Assembly: GCA_949752735.1 (NCBI GenBank)
Contig: OX457047.1
Span: 10,117,665 to 10,181,664 of the forward strand
From: Lumbricus terrestris
Taxonomy: Eukaryota; Annelida; Clitellata; Crassiclitellata; Lumbricidae
DNA: 64,000 nt
Direction of reading: 5' to 3'
Shown here: in pieces, positions 9,600 through 19,399 of the stretch
How positions within the stretch are numbered: position 1 is the first letter of the stretch
Layout: each line of letters begins with the position of its first letter
The notes under the pieces: generated by a model
What the model was told of the DNA's origin: nothing
Database searches by the model: none
The model's input: the letters and a program-made list of their open reading frames with translations, nothing else
Made by a program: the position numbers and the translations under genes

Positions 9600-12140
9600 T
9601 TACTTTTCCTCAAAACTCCCTACACTCACATCTCCGTTAGTCCTATACCTAACACTACCTTTAGGACATGACCTTTCTCTGTCATTCCATGACCTACTTC
9701 TCCACCTATTCATATCATTGCAACCTCCATAACTCTTATTTTGTATTCCTGCAGACTGATCAGCTGGTTCTTCTCTGTACCACGGTCTATTATTTCTCCA
9801 ATTATATCTGTATGCGTTCTTCCTATTCCACCTTATATCTCTACTATCCACATTTGGACTCTCTTCGTATTCTCCGTATCTCCATTCATTCGATCTCCTA
9901 GACTGGTTCACATTTCGCTTATTTCTGTTCTCTTCCTTTCTCCAGTCTACTCTTTCTTTCCAACATTTACTCTGATTTCTACGACTGTCACTTAACTCAC
10001 TGCCTCTGCCCGTGATTAAGTATCTATCATGTGTTTCTACCAATCTCAGTGGTTTATTTCTAAAGGTCTCCTTTACTGTTTCACCTTTTCGCTCTTTTCT
10101 ATCTTTGTTATGTGTGCGTGTACCGTACCCGGCTAATATCCCTTTCACAGGCCCCTCTGCCTTCGACTGCTCTATGGTATTGAACCTACATGCTGTGTCC
10201 AGACCAGTATCCGACTTTTCTTCAAGTGTGTCACGTTCACCTCTTAGCAGATTATCTTCTTCAAACGTCACTCGTTTACGCACTGTCTCCTCAACATCAC
10301 CAGCGACTACCTCCTTACTAGCATCGCCCCTTGTGACATCATCCTCATGGGTATTCACTCCAACGTCGTTGACCCTGATTTCATCTGTACACCCAATTCT
10401 TTTTGGTTTCTTCTCGTATAAACCGGGATTTACTATCAGCTCTTTGACCAAGTTCTTTATCACTAATGCCTCTGCTTTCCCTTCAAATTCTTTACTCTTG
10501 ATGTCAATCAGAGCTGTTGGGTATTTTACTTTGGTTCCATTAGCAAATCTGCAAACCATTTTACGTCCAGTATACTGGTAAGGTTTCTCTAAACCCTTTC
10601 TAATGGCAACACATGTTGCACCCGAATCATTTAGTGCCTTCACCTGTTTCCCATTCACCAACGCCATGCTCGTATAAGCCCCCATCGTTTCTGCTCCTTC
10701 AGCTTCATAGCACGATATGGTAACCTCATGTTCGACATCTTCCTCTTCTCTATCTTCAAAACACTGCATAGTGGCGACCGTATGTGCCCTTGCGCCTGGT
10801 CCCATCTTATCGCATTTTGATGCATAATGTAACGTAGATCCACAATGGAAGCAGCCTCCTCTTGGATCTTCTCTACCAACTTCCCTCCGTTTACTATTCC
10901 TGAAATCCCATTCATTTTTGAACCGACCTCTATCTTCGTACCTGTCCTGTTCTCTGTTCCTATTCCGTCCAAGACTACTACTTCTATTCTCACTATTACT
11001 CCTTGCAAATTCTCTTGAACGACCTTCAGGTTCAGTGTCTCTTTCTTTGTGAATAGGTGTCCACTTCCTCTCCCTAATTTCTCTAGCCTCCACAAAATTC
11101 TGTGCTTGTCCTAGCAATGTTTCCAGATTCACCTTTCCCTTTTCTTTGAGAAAGCATCTCATCTCATCATCACATGTCACTAAGAACTGGTCACGTAATA
11201 CCAGTGTCTCTAATCCTTTATAATCATTCTTGAATCCAGCCATTGACAACCACTGCCTCAAATATCGTCTCAATCTCTCAACATACTGAGTTACAGTTTC
11301 ATCTGTGTCACGTTTAGAAGAGCGAAACTTTTTTCTATACCCATTTTCCGTGAGCTGGAATCGTTTCAACAGTTCCTCTTTTAATTTCTTGTAATCTTGT
11401 GCCTCATCTACTTCCAACCTCTCGAAAACTTGTAATGCTTTTCCATCTAAGGATTTCACTAGTGTTAATGCCCACATTCTTTCTGGGACTTCGTATGCCA
11501 TGCAGGTCCTCTCGAAGCGTAGTAGATAAGCATCAAGACAATCTCTGTCTTCCATAAATACTGGCATCTTCACATTCTTGGCATTATTATTCTGTCCACT
11601 GGTTTCCCTACTATAACCATTTCCAATCCAATCATCTCTATCGCCTTGTCGTCTTTCTTGTTCCAGTTCTTTAAGTCTAATCGTTTTCTGGTTGTCTAAT
11701 TCAATCCTCTTCAGATTGGCTTCTCTCTCTCTCTCTTCCGAATTCCTCTTTTCTTCCATCTCCAGCTGCAGCTTTCGTAACTCTAATTCCTCATTACGTC
11801 GTTTGTCAGCTATCTCTTCTTGACGTCTCTTGTCAGCTATTTCTTCTTCGCGTATTTTGTCAGCTATCTCTTCTTGACGTCTCTTGTCAGCTTCTCGTTT
11901 CTCTTCTTCGCGTATTTTGTCAGCTATCTCTTCTTGACGTCTCTTGTCAGCTATTACTTCTTGCCTTCGTTCCCTTTCTCGTTCCGAAATTAATTTCTCT
12001 TTTTCATAATCAGCCAGTAATTCTGCTTGTTTAAAGGCCTTGCTCTCTTCTTGTCTCTCTCTGACGAAATCTCTAAGTCCTTGATCCGAATAACCAAGGT
12101 CCGATCCAATCTTAACCCACTTTGCAAATGCCGCCGCCAT
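9600..12140 (-). CDS. Gag-protease polyprotein of LTR retrotransposon
   Basis: 846 residues from an ATG about 300 bases inside the 5' LTR. Residues ~30-170 are a charged coiled coil made of repeated ADKRRQEEI-type blocks, clearly expanded by duplication. Residues ~188-350 form a capsid-like helical domain of the Gypsy/SCAN-related gag type (conserved LRFERTCMAY and QYVERLRRYL). A CCHC zinc knuckle (CFHCGSTLHYASKC, about residue 427) should bind RNA. An aspartic protease with DSGA at about 503 follows. The last ~250 residues are low-complexity and charged, with no known domain. The intact frame and the identical LTRs suggest that it could still be expressed. Gag would assemble particles in the cytoplasm and package RNA for an enzyme supplied in trans. 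Confidence 0.88.
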   Translation of the reverse strand: MAAAFAKWVKIGSDLGYSDQGLRDFVRERQEESKAFKQAELLADYEKEKLISERERERRQEVIADKRRQEEIADKIREEEKREADKRRQEEIADKIREEEIADKRRQEEIADKRRNEELELRKLQLEMEEKRNSEEREREANLKRIELDNQKTIRLKELEQERRQGDRDDWIGNGYSRETSGQNNNAKNVKMPVFMEDRDCLDAYLLRFERTCMAYEVPERMWALTLVKSLDGKALQVFERLEVDEAQDYKKLKEELLKRFQLTENGYRKKFRSSKRDTDETVTQYVERLRRYLRQWLSMAGFKNDYKGLETLVLRDQFLVTCDDEMRCFLKEKGKVNLETLLGQAQNFVEAREIRERKWTPIHKERDTEPEGRSREFARSNSENRSSSLGRNRNREQDRYEDRGRFKNEWDFRNSKRREVGREDPRGGCFHCGSTLHYASKCDKMGPGARAHTVATMQCFEDREEEDVEHEVTISCYEAEGAETMGAYTSMALVNGKQVKALNDSGATCVAIRKGLEKPYQYTGRKMVCRFANGTKVKYPTALIDIKSKEFEGKAEALVIKNLVKELIVNPGLYEKKPKRIGCTDEIRVNDVGVNTHEDDVTRGDASKEVVAGDVEETVRKRVTFEEDNLLRGERDTLEEKSDTGLDTACRFNTIEQSKAEGPVKGILAGYGTRTHNKDRKERKGETVKETFRNKPLRLVETHDRYLITGRGSELSDSRRNQSKCWKERVDWRKEENRNKRNVNQSRRSNEWRYGEYEESPNVDSRDIRWNRKNAYRYNWRNNRPWYREEPADQSAGIQNKSYGGCNDMNRWRSRSWNDRERSCPKGSVRYRTNGDVSVGSFEEK

Positions 12141-12420
12141 TTGTCAAAGATTAGTTATCTTATAGACAATCGTGCGCTAGAAAATTTTCCAAAGCGCTAT
12201 TTAAATTTTCGCGGTGAATCAGTTCAACCTTAGACCTGACCTCCTTGTCAACCAATAACAGTCAGTATAATCGAACTACAAGCTACGTCACACCTAATTA
12301 ATATTCAAACGGCGCTTGAATCTTATACACACGTGAGTCAAACTAATTTCTATCGTAGCTAAACTACGCAATCTAATACTTCTTAGATCCCTTAGATTTA
12401 CAATCTAAAATTGTTCTAGA

Positions 12421-12440
12421 TCCCTCGGACGAAGCCCCCA
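12421..12440 (-). promoter_or_regulatory. Primer binding site, tRNA-Pro-like
   Basis: Four bases inside the 5' LTR the minus strand begins TGGGGGCTTCGTCCGAGGGA. It starts with the TGG complementary to a tRNA CCA end and resembles the proline-tRNA primer site known from other retroelements, but with an extra T and an extra A. The tRNA assignment is inference. Confidence 0.6.
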
Positions 12441-12444
12441 GTTT

Positions 12445-13607
12445 TGTAACGGAATGCTAAGACCACACTACGGCTCAATAGTTTGGGTGGAATTATATTC
12501 CAGATCTCAGAGCGGAGATCATGTTACTCATTAGCATACTATATTCCTATTCGCTGCAATGTAGGTTATTGACCTATATGTCACCAATCAACAAGTCGAA
12601 TGTTTTATATAAAAAATAATATTAGCATATGAATATTAATATATGTCAACATGTACAGCACACAAAACCTTTCTCTAAGGGTTTGGGATAATGTTTGATT
12701 TAACACAATCTTCTATTAAATAGCCTTACCTAAAACCAGTACTGATTACAGTAATTTGAGGGATATAATTTTAATATCTACCCTCCCGCGTTGAATTCTT
12801 TAGTTCTTGTAGTCATTCACCACCGGCCAGTCTTCATCTTACTCTCATCAATTGCTGATCTCCAGGCTGTTGGCATCTTTTCTCCTTTGTGGATAATTGT
12901 CGGACTTTTCTTCTCGAATGTTGAATTTCTTTGCGGTCGCTGCTTACTGTTTGAACAGTTCCTGTTCCTTATCGCATTTACCAACTACTGCGACTTTCAT
13001 TTACAGTTCGAAGTAGTCTCTGTAGATTATTTATCGCTTCGCAATGTCACGAGAAGTAACTTCGTTGATCTAAGGTATACGCTGTGAACTGCAACGCATA
13101 CACGCTCTTACCGGTAAGTACAGCGCTATATCGATCGTACGTTACGCTCGTTGACCTTCATTATAGTCCACACCTTAGGACACTAAGCGTTCGTTATTCT
13201 GCTTCCAATCGTCCCGAATGTCACGAAATCACACGATAATGTTCGACAACAATTACCAACTTCTTGCGATCGCTCAAACCTCCGCCATTACGTCCTTCTT
13301 CCCCCAGCCTCCCTAGATGCTCTTTGCGCAGGCGTAGCAGACGATCCTTTTGTTCGCCTCCCATTGGCTGACTGACCGAATGTTGCTATATCTCGAAATG
13401 TTTGCCCCTGTTTAATATATATTTTTGCCCCTAAGTACTGGTTCTAGTACTGGTTAATTAATTAAACAGAGCAATGTGAAAGTTCTGAATCAAATCATTA
13501 ATTAATCATTAACTAGGGCCTCTTCCTAACTTAACATGTGTAATTAACATTCAACAATATGTATAGCAGGGTAAGAACGTATGGGTGGGATCAAGGATAT
13601 CGCTACA
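12445..13607 (-). repeat. 5' LTR (relative to element orientation)
   Basis: 1163 bp, same length as the other LTR with no difference seen. It should hold the promoter, but no TATA box could be placed with confidence on the minus strand. Confidence 0.95.
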
Positions 13608-13612
13608 AGTAC

Positions 13613-13795
13613 AATGCAATACAATAATAGCAACAATAACATCAGAAACAACCAAAACAACAACAGCAACAACAACAACAGTAATAATGATGATGATGAC
13701 AATAATAACAATAATAATAATAATATTATTATTATTTTTTTTATTATTTTTTTATTATAATAACACACATTTATTTTTTCAACAGAAAATGACAA
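13613..13795. repeat. AAC/AAT/ATT microsatellite, also the 3' tail of the adjacent LINE
   Basis: AACAACA-type repeats grade into ATG, AAT and ATT triplets (to about 13760) and an A/T-rich end. On the minus strand this is the tail following the LINE coding region at 13852-16801. Confidence 0.85.
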
Positions 13796-13851
13796 AGTCA
13801 TTTACAGGCTAATGTCTATGCTCCTTTTGAACATTAGGCTACGTAACGTAG

Positions 13852-14211
13852 TCATTCAGCCCAAGACCTACAAGTGTCTTGACTGTTCGAGTCTGCTGTT
13901 CTCAAAACCGACAAAGAGTTTCCGATTTGCAGGGCGACTGATAGACGCTGAAGCAGATGGCTGGTCTCACGCGGGTCACCTTTGGCTGCTGACATCTTTC
14001 GTCCTAGTTCTTGTACAAATTGAAGAGAATCTTCATCCCAGCTTCCTCCGGTTTCGACTGCAATAGGGACGAAATGATGCGATCTTGATAAGTCTGCATA
14101 TTTGCTTTTCTTGTTACGGGCTGCTCTTTCCGCTGCGGCACCTGCATTTTCTGATGTTAAATGCCTGTAAGATGTTGCAAACGTATCCGGTACCGTGACG
14201 TCCCACGCCAA
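13852..14211 (-). pseudogene. C-terminal nuclease part of RLE-type LINE, frameshifted
   Basis: This frame continues the main RT frame after a one-base shift near 14205-14215. It starts at WDVTV, which supplies the aspartate that follows RPDG in the nuclease, then an alanine/arginine-rich helix with KKSKYADL. It continues into HHFVPIAVETGG and a final conserved block (LGRKMSAAKGD...LLQRLSVALQ). The same blocks recur in the other three copies, which confirms that they belong to the protein. In RLE nucleases a lysine/KY element follows the PD...D pair, consistent with the KY seen here. The ends after residue ~110 are not conserved. Confidence 0.8.
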
Positions 14212-16562
14212 GCAAAGACCTCTGTCCAGGGGATAATGGTTACACCGTCTGGCCTTTTGCCATCAGATCTGGAAAGTCCATTCGGCTCCTTTATGGCTGG
14301 TGTTTTGGCTCTTACGAAAGCACGCCACAGCACGTCATTGATCATTCCATGACGTTGCTGCCTCCCGGCTCCTTTTTTGCAAGATAATCCACGCAAACCA
14401 TTCTGCTCGACTACGACACCACAGTTGCATGTGTGCGTTTCGCATAAAGCAGTGCCAAGTCGAATACCAGCTGCTATTCGTAGCGTGTCTCCCGACATTC
14501 GTAGCCCGGCTGTTGTAATCGGAAGCGCATGAAGCCAGTCTCCTGAATGTGGCGATTGTACGGCTAACAAGCGGGCTTTGGCGGAAGAATCAGTAGTTCT
14601 TTCAGATAGATCTTCAAGTGCATGTGTGATAATTGCACTGTCCCATTCTCTTTGTGCATGCGCCTTCTGCTCTGTTGGAGGAAGTGCGTTCGATCTCATT
14701 GACCACGAATTGAAAGCTTCCTCCACTAATGGGTCTATAAGCGATACAGCAACATCATGTAGAATTTTGTCTTGAAGGCTTCGCGTGCCAGCGGCTGATG
14801 CCAAAAAGGCGGAAGTTGCCAGCATAACGGCACTACGAATGCCCAGACCACCGTTCCTCACAGGTAGGGATGCCTGGATCCACTGATCGTCACTCATGTG
14901 AATATTGAGAAGGCTGCAAAGACCAGTTCTCAACGCGTCGTCAAAGTTGTGTAGAAGACCTTCGCTCAAGAAACAGGATGATGTTCTTAGCGTATATAAT
15001 AGCTTTGGGATGCTTAAACTGCTCCTCAACAGGATGAATGAATCGTGTGGATGTAATGTTTCAAGTCTTGTGATAACTTTCTCCAGATCTGTTATCTTCT
15101 TTTGAATGGAATTGTCTACTGCACTGCCTGGCAGTAGCGGAGCCCCAAGTAAAGACAGATCCTCAACGGTTACACACTCAAAATTGGAGAAGGCCGGATT
15201 CTTTTTTACTTTGTCGTAACCTCTGGCTGACACTTCACATTTCGCTCGATTCAGTTGTAAACCATACACGGATGCTTGCTTCTCTATCAATCGGATGTCA
15301 TTCTCAACTTTGTCAATCGGTCCAGCAAGAGTGAGATCGTCCATATAGCCAATATGTAGTGGAGTTAGCAGACTCGTAAGAAGTGGATGTATCGTTAGGC
15401 AGAACTCCAGTGGCCCCAACGGATCGCCTTGCTGAGTACCTTCCTCCGAAAGGATGGTATTGTGTCTGGTCTGTAGTTGAGGAGAGTAAGCATAGTTATC
15501 GAATACGTATCTGTATATTCCTGGAACTGTAGCTGCTACCGTCTCTAACATTGAGTCTCTTCTCAGAGCATTGAAGGCATTCGAAAAGTCCAATTTCACT
15601 ATAACATGGTCTTCAGGCATGGACTGTAAGTAGCGTCTGGTTGCGTGAACAGCAGCTTCAGCCCCTCCTGGTACTCCCACGCCGATTTGAAGCGGTGATA
15701 GATTTTGAGACAGGTCTGGGGTAACAACATGGCAAACACATTTAGCAGCCAGGCGTCGCCACGTGTATCCTACCGTGATTGGTCTGATTCCACCATCTTT
15801 CTTACTCAGTGTTATTAGTCTGCCACCGTAGAGAATCTCTGCCACGTGTTTCGGTAAGCCGCCTCTCAATAATAGGTTGATTAGTTCTGTAACTGTATCC
15901 ACAAATTCAGTGTCTGTTGTATTAGACAAAAGGTCTTTCAAATGTTGTGGTGTGAAGCCATCTGGTCCTCCGGTGGAAGCTGATGGAAAGGAAGCCACAG
16001 AATCACAAACCATCTTTCCAGAGACCTGAATGGCCTCAAACCTGTCTTCCTGAGGACATGGAAGTGTTCTCCTTTCATCGTAGGCTTTTGGGTGCTTCTT
16101 CTGCAATTCTTCCATCACTTTAGGCGAATCTTCTACAGGCACGTCTTCGGAACACAACAAACGAAGAGCCCCCTTTATGTCGCCATCTTCGAGTCTACTA
16201 GACACTGCTTGGGCAAGATATTTTGTTTTATCGTAGATCTTGTCAATCCTTCTCGTTCGTGTGTCATACCTGTAAGGAGTGATATCATCGGATTCCTCAC
16301 AGAAAACCATTCCATTATGCCATGCTTCAATGCGATTTAGAATGATCTTGCCCAAGTTCCGGTTTCGACCACCTCTCTTGGGCTTGCACAGAATTATCGG
16401 TGAAAATTGGAGTAGATCTTGCCATTTTGATGGATTGCTTGGCTCTCGAATAACACCTTTCATGATTTTTGTAAGTAAGGTTCTACACGCTGTTCTTGAT
16501 GCCAGTGGGATGCGTTTCAGCAGCGGTTTTTTAGACTTCGGATGAGTTAAAATGTTTGGCAA
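14157..16562 (-). pseudogene. Reverse transcriptase of RLE-type non-LTR retrotransposon, frameshifted at both ends
   Basis: 801 residues. RT signatures in order: GGPDGFTPQHL (~198-208), IRPITVGYTWRRL (~259-271), motif A KLDFSNAFN (~323-331), motif B QQGDPLGP (~377-384), and the catalytic YMDD (~406-409). Next come the thumb and the conserved block SLPVRNGGLGIRS, a CxC...C knuckle (~712-728) whose usual histidine is arginine here, and GKRPDG (~768-773) of the nuclease. The frame then shifts out before the downstream WD motif. Upstream, the same frame stays open without an ATG to about 16670, so the annotated start is only an internal methionine. The protein would nick target DNA and reverse-transcribe its own RNA there. 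Confidence 0.85.
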
Positions 16563-16576
16563 GGACTCACTGTTGA

Positions 16577-16801
16577 CTAGCTTTTCACCATCCCCATTGT
16601 AATGGCTTTCATCAGACTGCGTTGAGTGTGAAGAACTATACCTGCATCTATTGGCACAGCGTTAATACGCTGCTGATCTGACCCAGGACATGGGTTCCGA
16701 CGGGGACCATGGGAGTGTAGCGTGCCTTTCAAGCGATGTAGCTTGAATTCCATAAAACAGACTGAACACACACCAACGTCTTTCGGTGACTTTTGGCTCA
16801 T
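16577..16801 (-). pseudogene. N-terminal zinc-finger-like segment of the same LINE
   Basis: 74 residues with CSVCFMEFKLHRLKGTLHSH and then HGPRRNPCPGS. The C-x2-C plus H and C spacing looks like the N-terminal nucleic-acid-binding finger of RLE-type LINEs. It ends at a stop in this frame while the RT frame is open alongside, so a frameshift between about 16620 and 16680 probably separates it from the RT. Confidence 0.6.
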
Positions 16802-16850
16802 TACTGCATGCGGTGGAGATGGATGAAGAAGCCCTCCTCCTTTAGCTCAG

Positions 16851-17267
16851 ACCGGGTTGCCTTATTGCAATGCATGAAACCTTATGATGATGATGAGAAA
16901 ACAAATATTTGGAGCGAGAGGAAACAGTTCGGGTGTAAACAAACTGCGTTTCAAATGTCCGTAAGCGAGCGACTTTGATGCGTTGCTAAGCAACACGTAT
17001 TATGACGTCGTAGAAAGTAAAACTGCTTTACCGGTTTAATAAGTCAAATTACAATCCAGTCTCCGGCTCAATGTTCACAAACTTGACTTACAACACATTC
17101 AAAATTTGGAGTGCAACTTAATAAAATAACCAGGTATTCCATGTCCAGGTATTAGGAGAAAAGCAACGGTACTAAACACGAGTTCTGACGATATCGTTTA
17201 ACTGCAAGAAACGCCAAATCCCCGAGAGCGCCAAAACCAGCGACTGACAAGTTGCGCTATACGTCAG
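16851..17267. other. Spacer, probable 5' untranslated region of LINE copy 1 and unique sequence
   Basis: No coding signal beyond short open frames. A CpG-bearing stretch near 16910-17000 could be the LINE 5' UTR. Nothing else recognised. Confidence 0.4.
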
Positions 17268-17270
17268 TTA

Positions 17271-17320
<50 letters not shown>
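17268..17320. repeat. (ATT)n microsatellite
   Basis: About 17 perfect ATT repeats, directly abutting the 5'-truncated LINE copy 2. Confidence 0.97.
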
Positions 17321-17321
<1 letters not shown>

Positions 17322-17640
17322 ATCTTCCAACCAGTGGTTATAGAGACACTAGGCCCGCTTAATCTATCAGCCTTGGAATTCATCAACGAAATCGGCAAGC
17401 GCATATCGTCCATTACTGGTGACAGACGCGAGGCAACTTTTCTTTTCCAGCGCCTGTCTGTCAACATTCAGCGCTATAACTTGGTCGCTTTTAAAGGAAC
17501 TTTCTCTTCAATCCTTCAAGACGAGGCCTGACAATTCCGGACTAGTTTTTAAACAATAGTTAGCAATGAAGTCCCTGAGGGATCCTAAATACCTCGGGGC
17601 AAAAAAATAAAATAATAACAATATCCTTCCGGACACTCAT
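17321..17640 (+). pseudogene. RLE-type LINE copy 2, only the 3' end
   Basis: Starts immediately after (ATT)n. Encodes only the last conserved block (VIETLGPLNLSALEFINEIG... FLFQRLSVNIQR... FKGTFSS) and a stop at 17529-17531. A 3' UTR follows with the hairpin CCCTGAGG...CCTCGGGG (17573-17599), then A-rich sequence and (AAT)n. Severe 5' truncation is typical of incomplete target-primed reverse transcription. Confidence 0.82.
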
Positions 17641-17660
17641 CAGCGCCTTGCTATACTGTA

Positions 17661-17667
17661 TAATAGC

Positions 17668-17729
<62 letters not shown>

Positions 17730-17808
17730 TAATAATAATAATAATTATAATAATAATAATTTAGTACTCTTCGGAGTAGATGTAATAATAGGAACTTGTC
17801 TGTTTTGC

Positions 17809-17872
<64 letters not shown>
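17661..17872. repeat. (AAT)n microsatellite with a 50-base insert
   Basis: Two long AAT tracts (about 17669-17760 and 17809-17872) surround a unique segment at 17761-17808, which may be a further very short LINE tail. The tract ends exactly where LINE copy 3 begins. Confidence 0.9.
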
Positions 17873-17874
<2 letters not shown>

Positions 17875-17882
17875 TTGCTAAC

Positions 17883-19046
17883 TTGGAATCAACCTTAGGT
17901 ATCCGATTGAATCGAGAGAAATGTGAAATCTTGGCGATGAATGAATTATCTGAAGAATGCTTCGTCAATTTCAAGCAGATTAACCGAGAGTCTATGATAT
18001 TTCTTGGGGCTCCGCTCTTCAAAGGAAAGGCACTGGATGACGCACTGCAAAACCAAAGAGACAAGTTAGACAAGGCAGTAAAGGATTTGCTTAGTTTGCC
18101 TGTACAAGGGGCGTTGATGTTGCTACGGTCATGCTTCGGGTCAGTGAAGGTGTCTTATTTATTGAGGACTGCACCATGCTGGGGTCACCCCCTCTTGGAG
18201 TCATTGGATGACCTGATGAGGATCGGGCTGGAAGCAATCATCAACATCAAGCTTAATGACGTCCAGTGGAAACAGGCTACGCTCCCAATCAGAGACGGTG
18301 GTCTTGGGATTAGAAGGGTTACGATGCTGGCATCTTCTGCTTACTTAGCGTCAGCTGCATCAACCAGAGATCTCGGGACTGCAATTCTCGGCAGCGATGA
18401 TTGGACGGATGACTTGAGAGTTGAAATCTTACAGTCCCGCATCACTTCACATCCGAGTGGAGATGAGGCTGCGTTGTCTAAGCAGAAGGTCTGGGACAGA
18501 CCATTGATTGACATAGACAAATCTGATGTTTGGACATCACTCAACGACCCCTTCAACAGGGCCCGACTTGGAGCGGTGGCATCTTCACACGCCGGGGACT
18601 GGATGGCTACTGTGCCCTTAATATCATGTGGGTTGGGTCTGAGCAATGAGGCCGTCAGGGTGGCTATTGGTTTGCGCTTGGGTCTAAACCTCAACGCGCC
18701 ACACCAGTGCCATTGTGGAGATTTGGTGGATCAAGGAGGTCACCACGGTCTGGTCTGTAAACAATCTGTGGGGCGAGCCAGCAGACACTTCGCGCTTAAT
18801 GACATTGTTTGGAGGGCCCTTCAGAGAGCGGATACTCCAAGCACAAAAGAACCGCCTGGGCTTTTCCGAACCGACGGCAAACGACCTGATGGAGCGACTC
18901 TGATACCGTGGTCGCGAGGCAAATACGTTGCCTGGGATGCCACTAGCATCCACACTTGCGCCACCTCATACATCCACGTGACATCGACTACACCGGGGGG
19001 GTGCGGCCGAAGTAGCAGCAACACGAAAAAATGTAAAGTATGCTAA
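17883..19046 (+). pseudogene. Truncated RT C-terminus, CCHC knuckle and RLE nuclease (copy 3)
   Basis: 387 residues. It starts at the post-YxDD element LGIRLNREKCEIL and continues through the thumb. The conserved block is LPIRDGGLGIRR. The knuckle is canonical here: CHCGDLVDQGGHHGLVC. The nuclease core GKRPDGATLIPW is followed by AWDAT, so both acidic residues are present. A run of seven G near 18994-19000 shifts the frame into CKVC and a stop. The true frame resumes as AAEVAATRKNVKYANL and continues to 19275. The first residues of the listed frame do not mark a real start. Confidence 0.85.
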
Positions 19047-19275
19047 CCTCCCCGCAACACATGACTTCGTCCCCATTGCCTTTGAAACACTTGGCCCCAT
19101 AAACAGATCAGGCATTGAATTTTTAACTGAACTTGGACGGCGTTTGTCAGTGGCAACTGGTAACCCTCTCGAAACCACGTACCTTTTCCAACGCCTCTCA
19201 ATTTGTACGCAACGATTCAATGCAGTGGCATTTCGAGGCACGTTCCCACAGTTGTCCTGTGATGAAGGTCGCTAA
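19001..19275 (+). pseudogene. Remaining C-terminus of LINE copy 3 after the G7 frameshift
   Basis: Reads KYANLPATHDFVPIAFETLG, then LGRRLSVATG and YLFQRLSICTQR, matching the last block of the other copies, and ends at TAA 19273-19275. Whether the shift is biological or a homopolymer sequencing error cannot be decided here. Confidence 0.8.
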
Positions 19276-19339
19276 CTCATGAACAAAGAACTTTTTATGC
19301 TTTTTCTTGTAAAACATGTTTCGTTTAATAAATGATTGT

Positions 19340-19340
<1 letters not shown>

Positions 19341-19398
<58 letters not shown>
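19341..19398. repeat. (AAT)n microsatellite
   Basis: Perfect AAT repeats between LINE copies 3 and 4. Confidence 0.95.

Positions 19399-19399
<1 letters not shown>

Larger units (their letters stand above)
7431..13607 (-). mobile_element. Young, internally deleted LTR retrotransposon (Gypsy/Metaviridae-like)
   Basis: Two 1163-bp LTRs (7431-8593 and 12445-13607) start TG and end CA and appear identical by eye. They are flanked by the 5-bp target duplication AGTAC (7426-7430 and 13608-13612). Genes read on the minus strand, so the right LTR is the 5' LTR. The 3851-bp interior encodes gag plus protease and, separately, an RNase H region. The RT fingers/palm and integrase are absent, so the copy must depend on a relative for transposition. 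Identical LTRs indicate recent insertion. Confidence 0.95.
13796..16850 (-). mobile_element. Nearly full-length non-LTR retrotransposon with RLE-type nuclease (copy 1)
   Basis: Minus-strand LINE with an N-terminal zinc-finger-like segment, a full reverse transcriptase, a CCHC-like knuckle and a C-terminal RPD...D nuclease, ending in an AAT-rich tail. The order RT, knuckle, nuclease is that of restriction-like-endonuclease LINEs (R2, R4/Dong, NeSL groups), not APE-type LINEs. Exact clade is not assigned. At least two frameshifts (near 14205-14215 and upstream of 16562) suggest it is dead or that errors exist. Confidence 0.82.
17873..19340 (+). mobile_element. RLE-type LINE copy 3, 5'-truncated
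   Basis: Begins at the end of (AAT)n, just after the RT catalytic motif, and runs to the stop at 19273-19275 and a 3' UTR ending in (AAT)n at about 19341. Same orientation as copies 2 and 4, opposite to copy 1. Confidence 0.85.

Noticed and set aside
10012..10581. 189-residue plus-strand frame
   Set aside because: Antisense shadow of the gag-protease coding region, Ser/Pro/Val-rich without domain.
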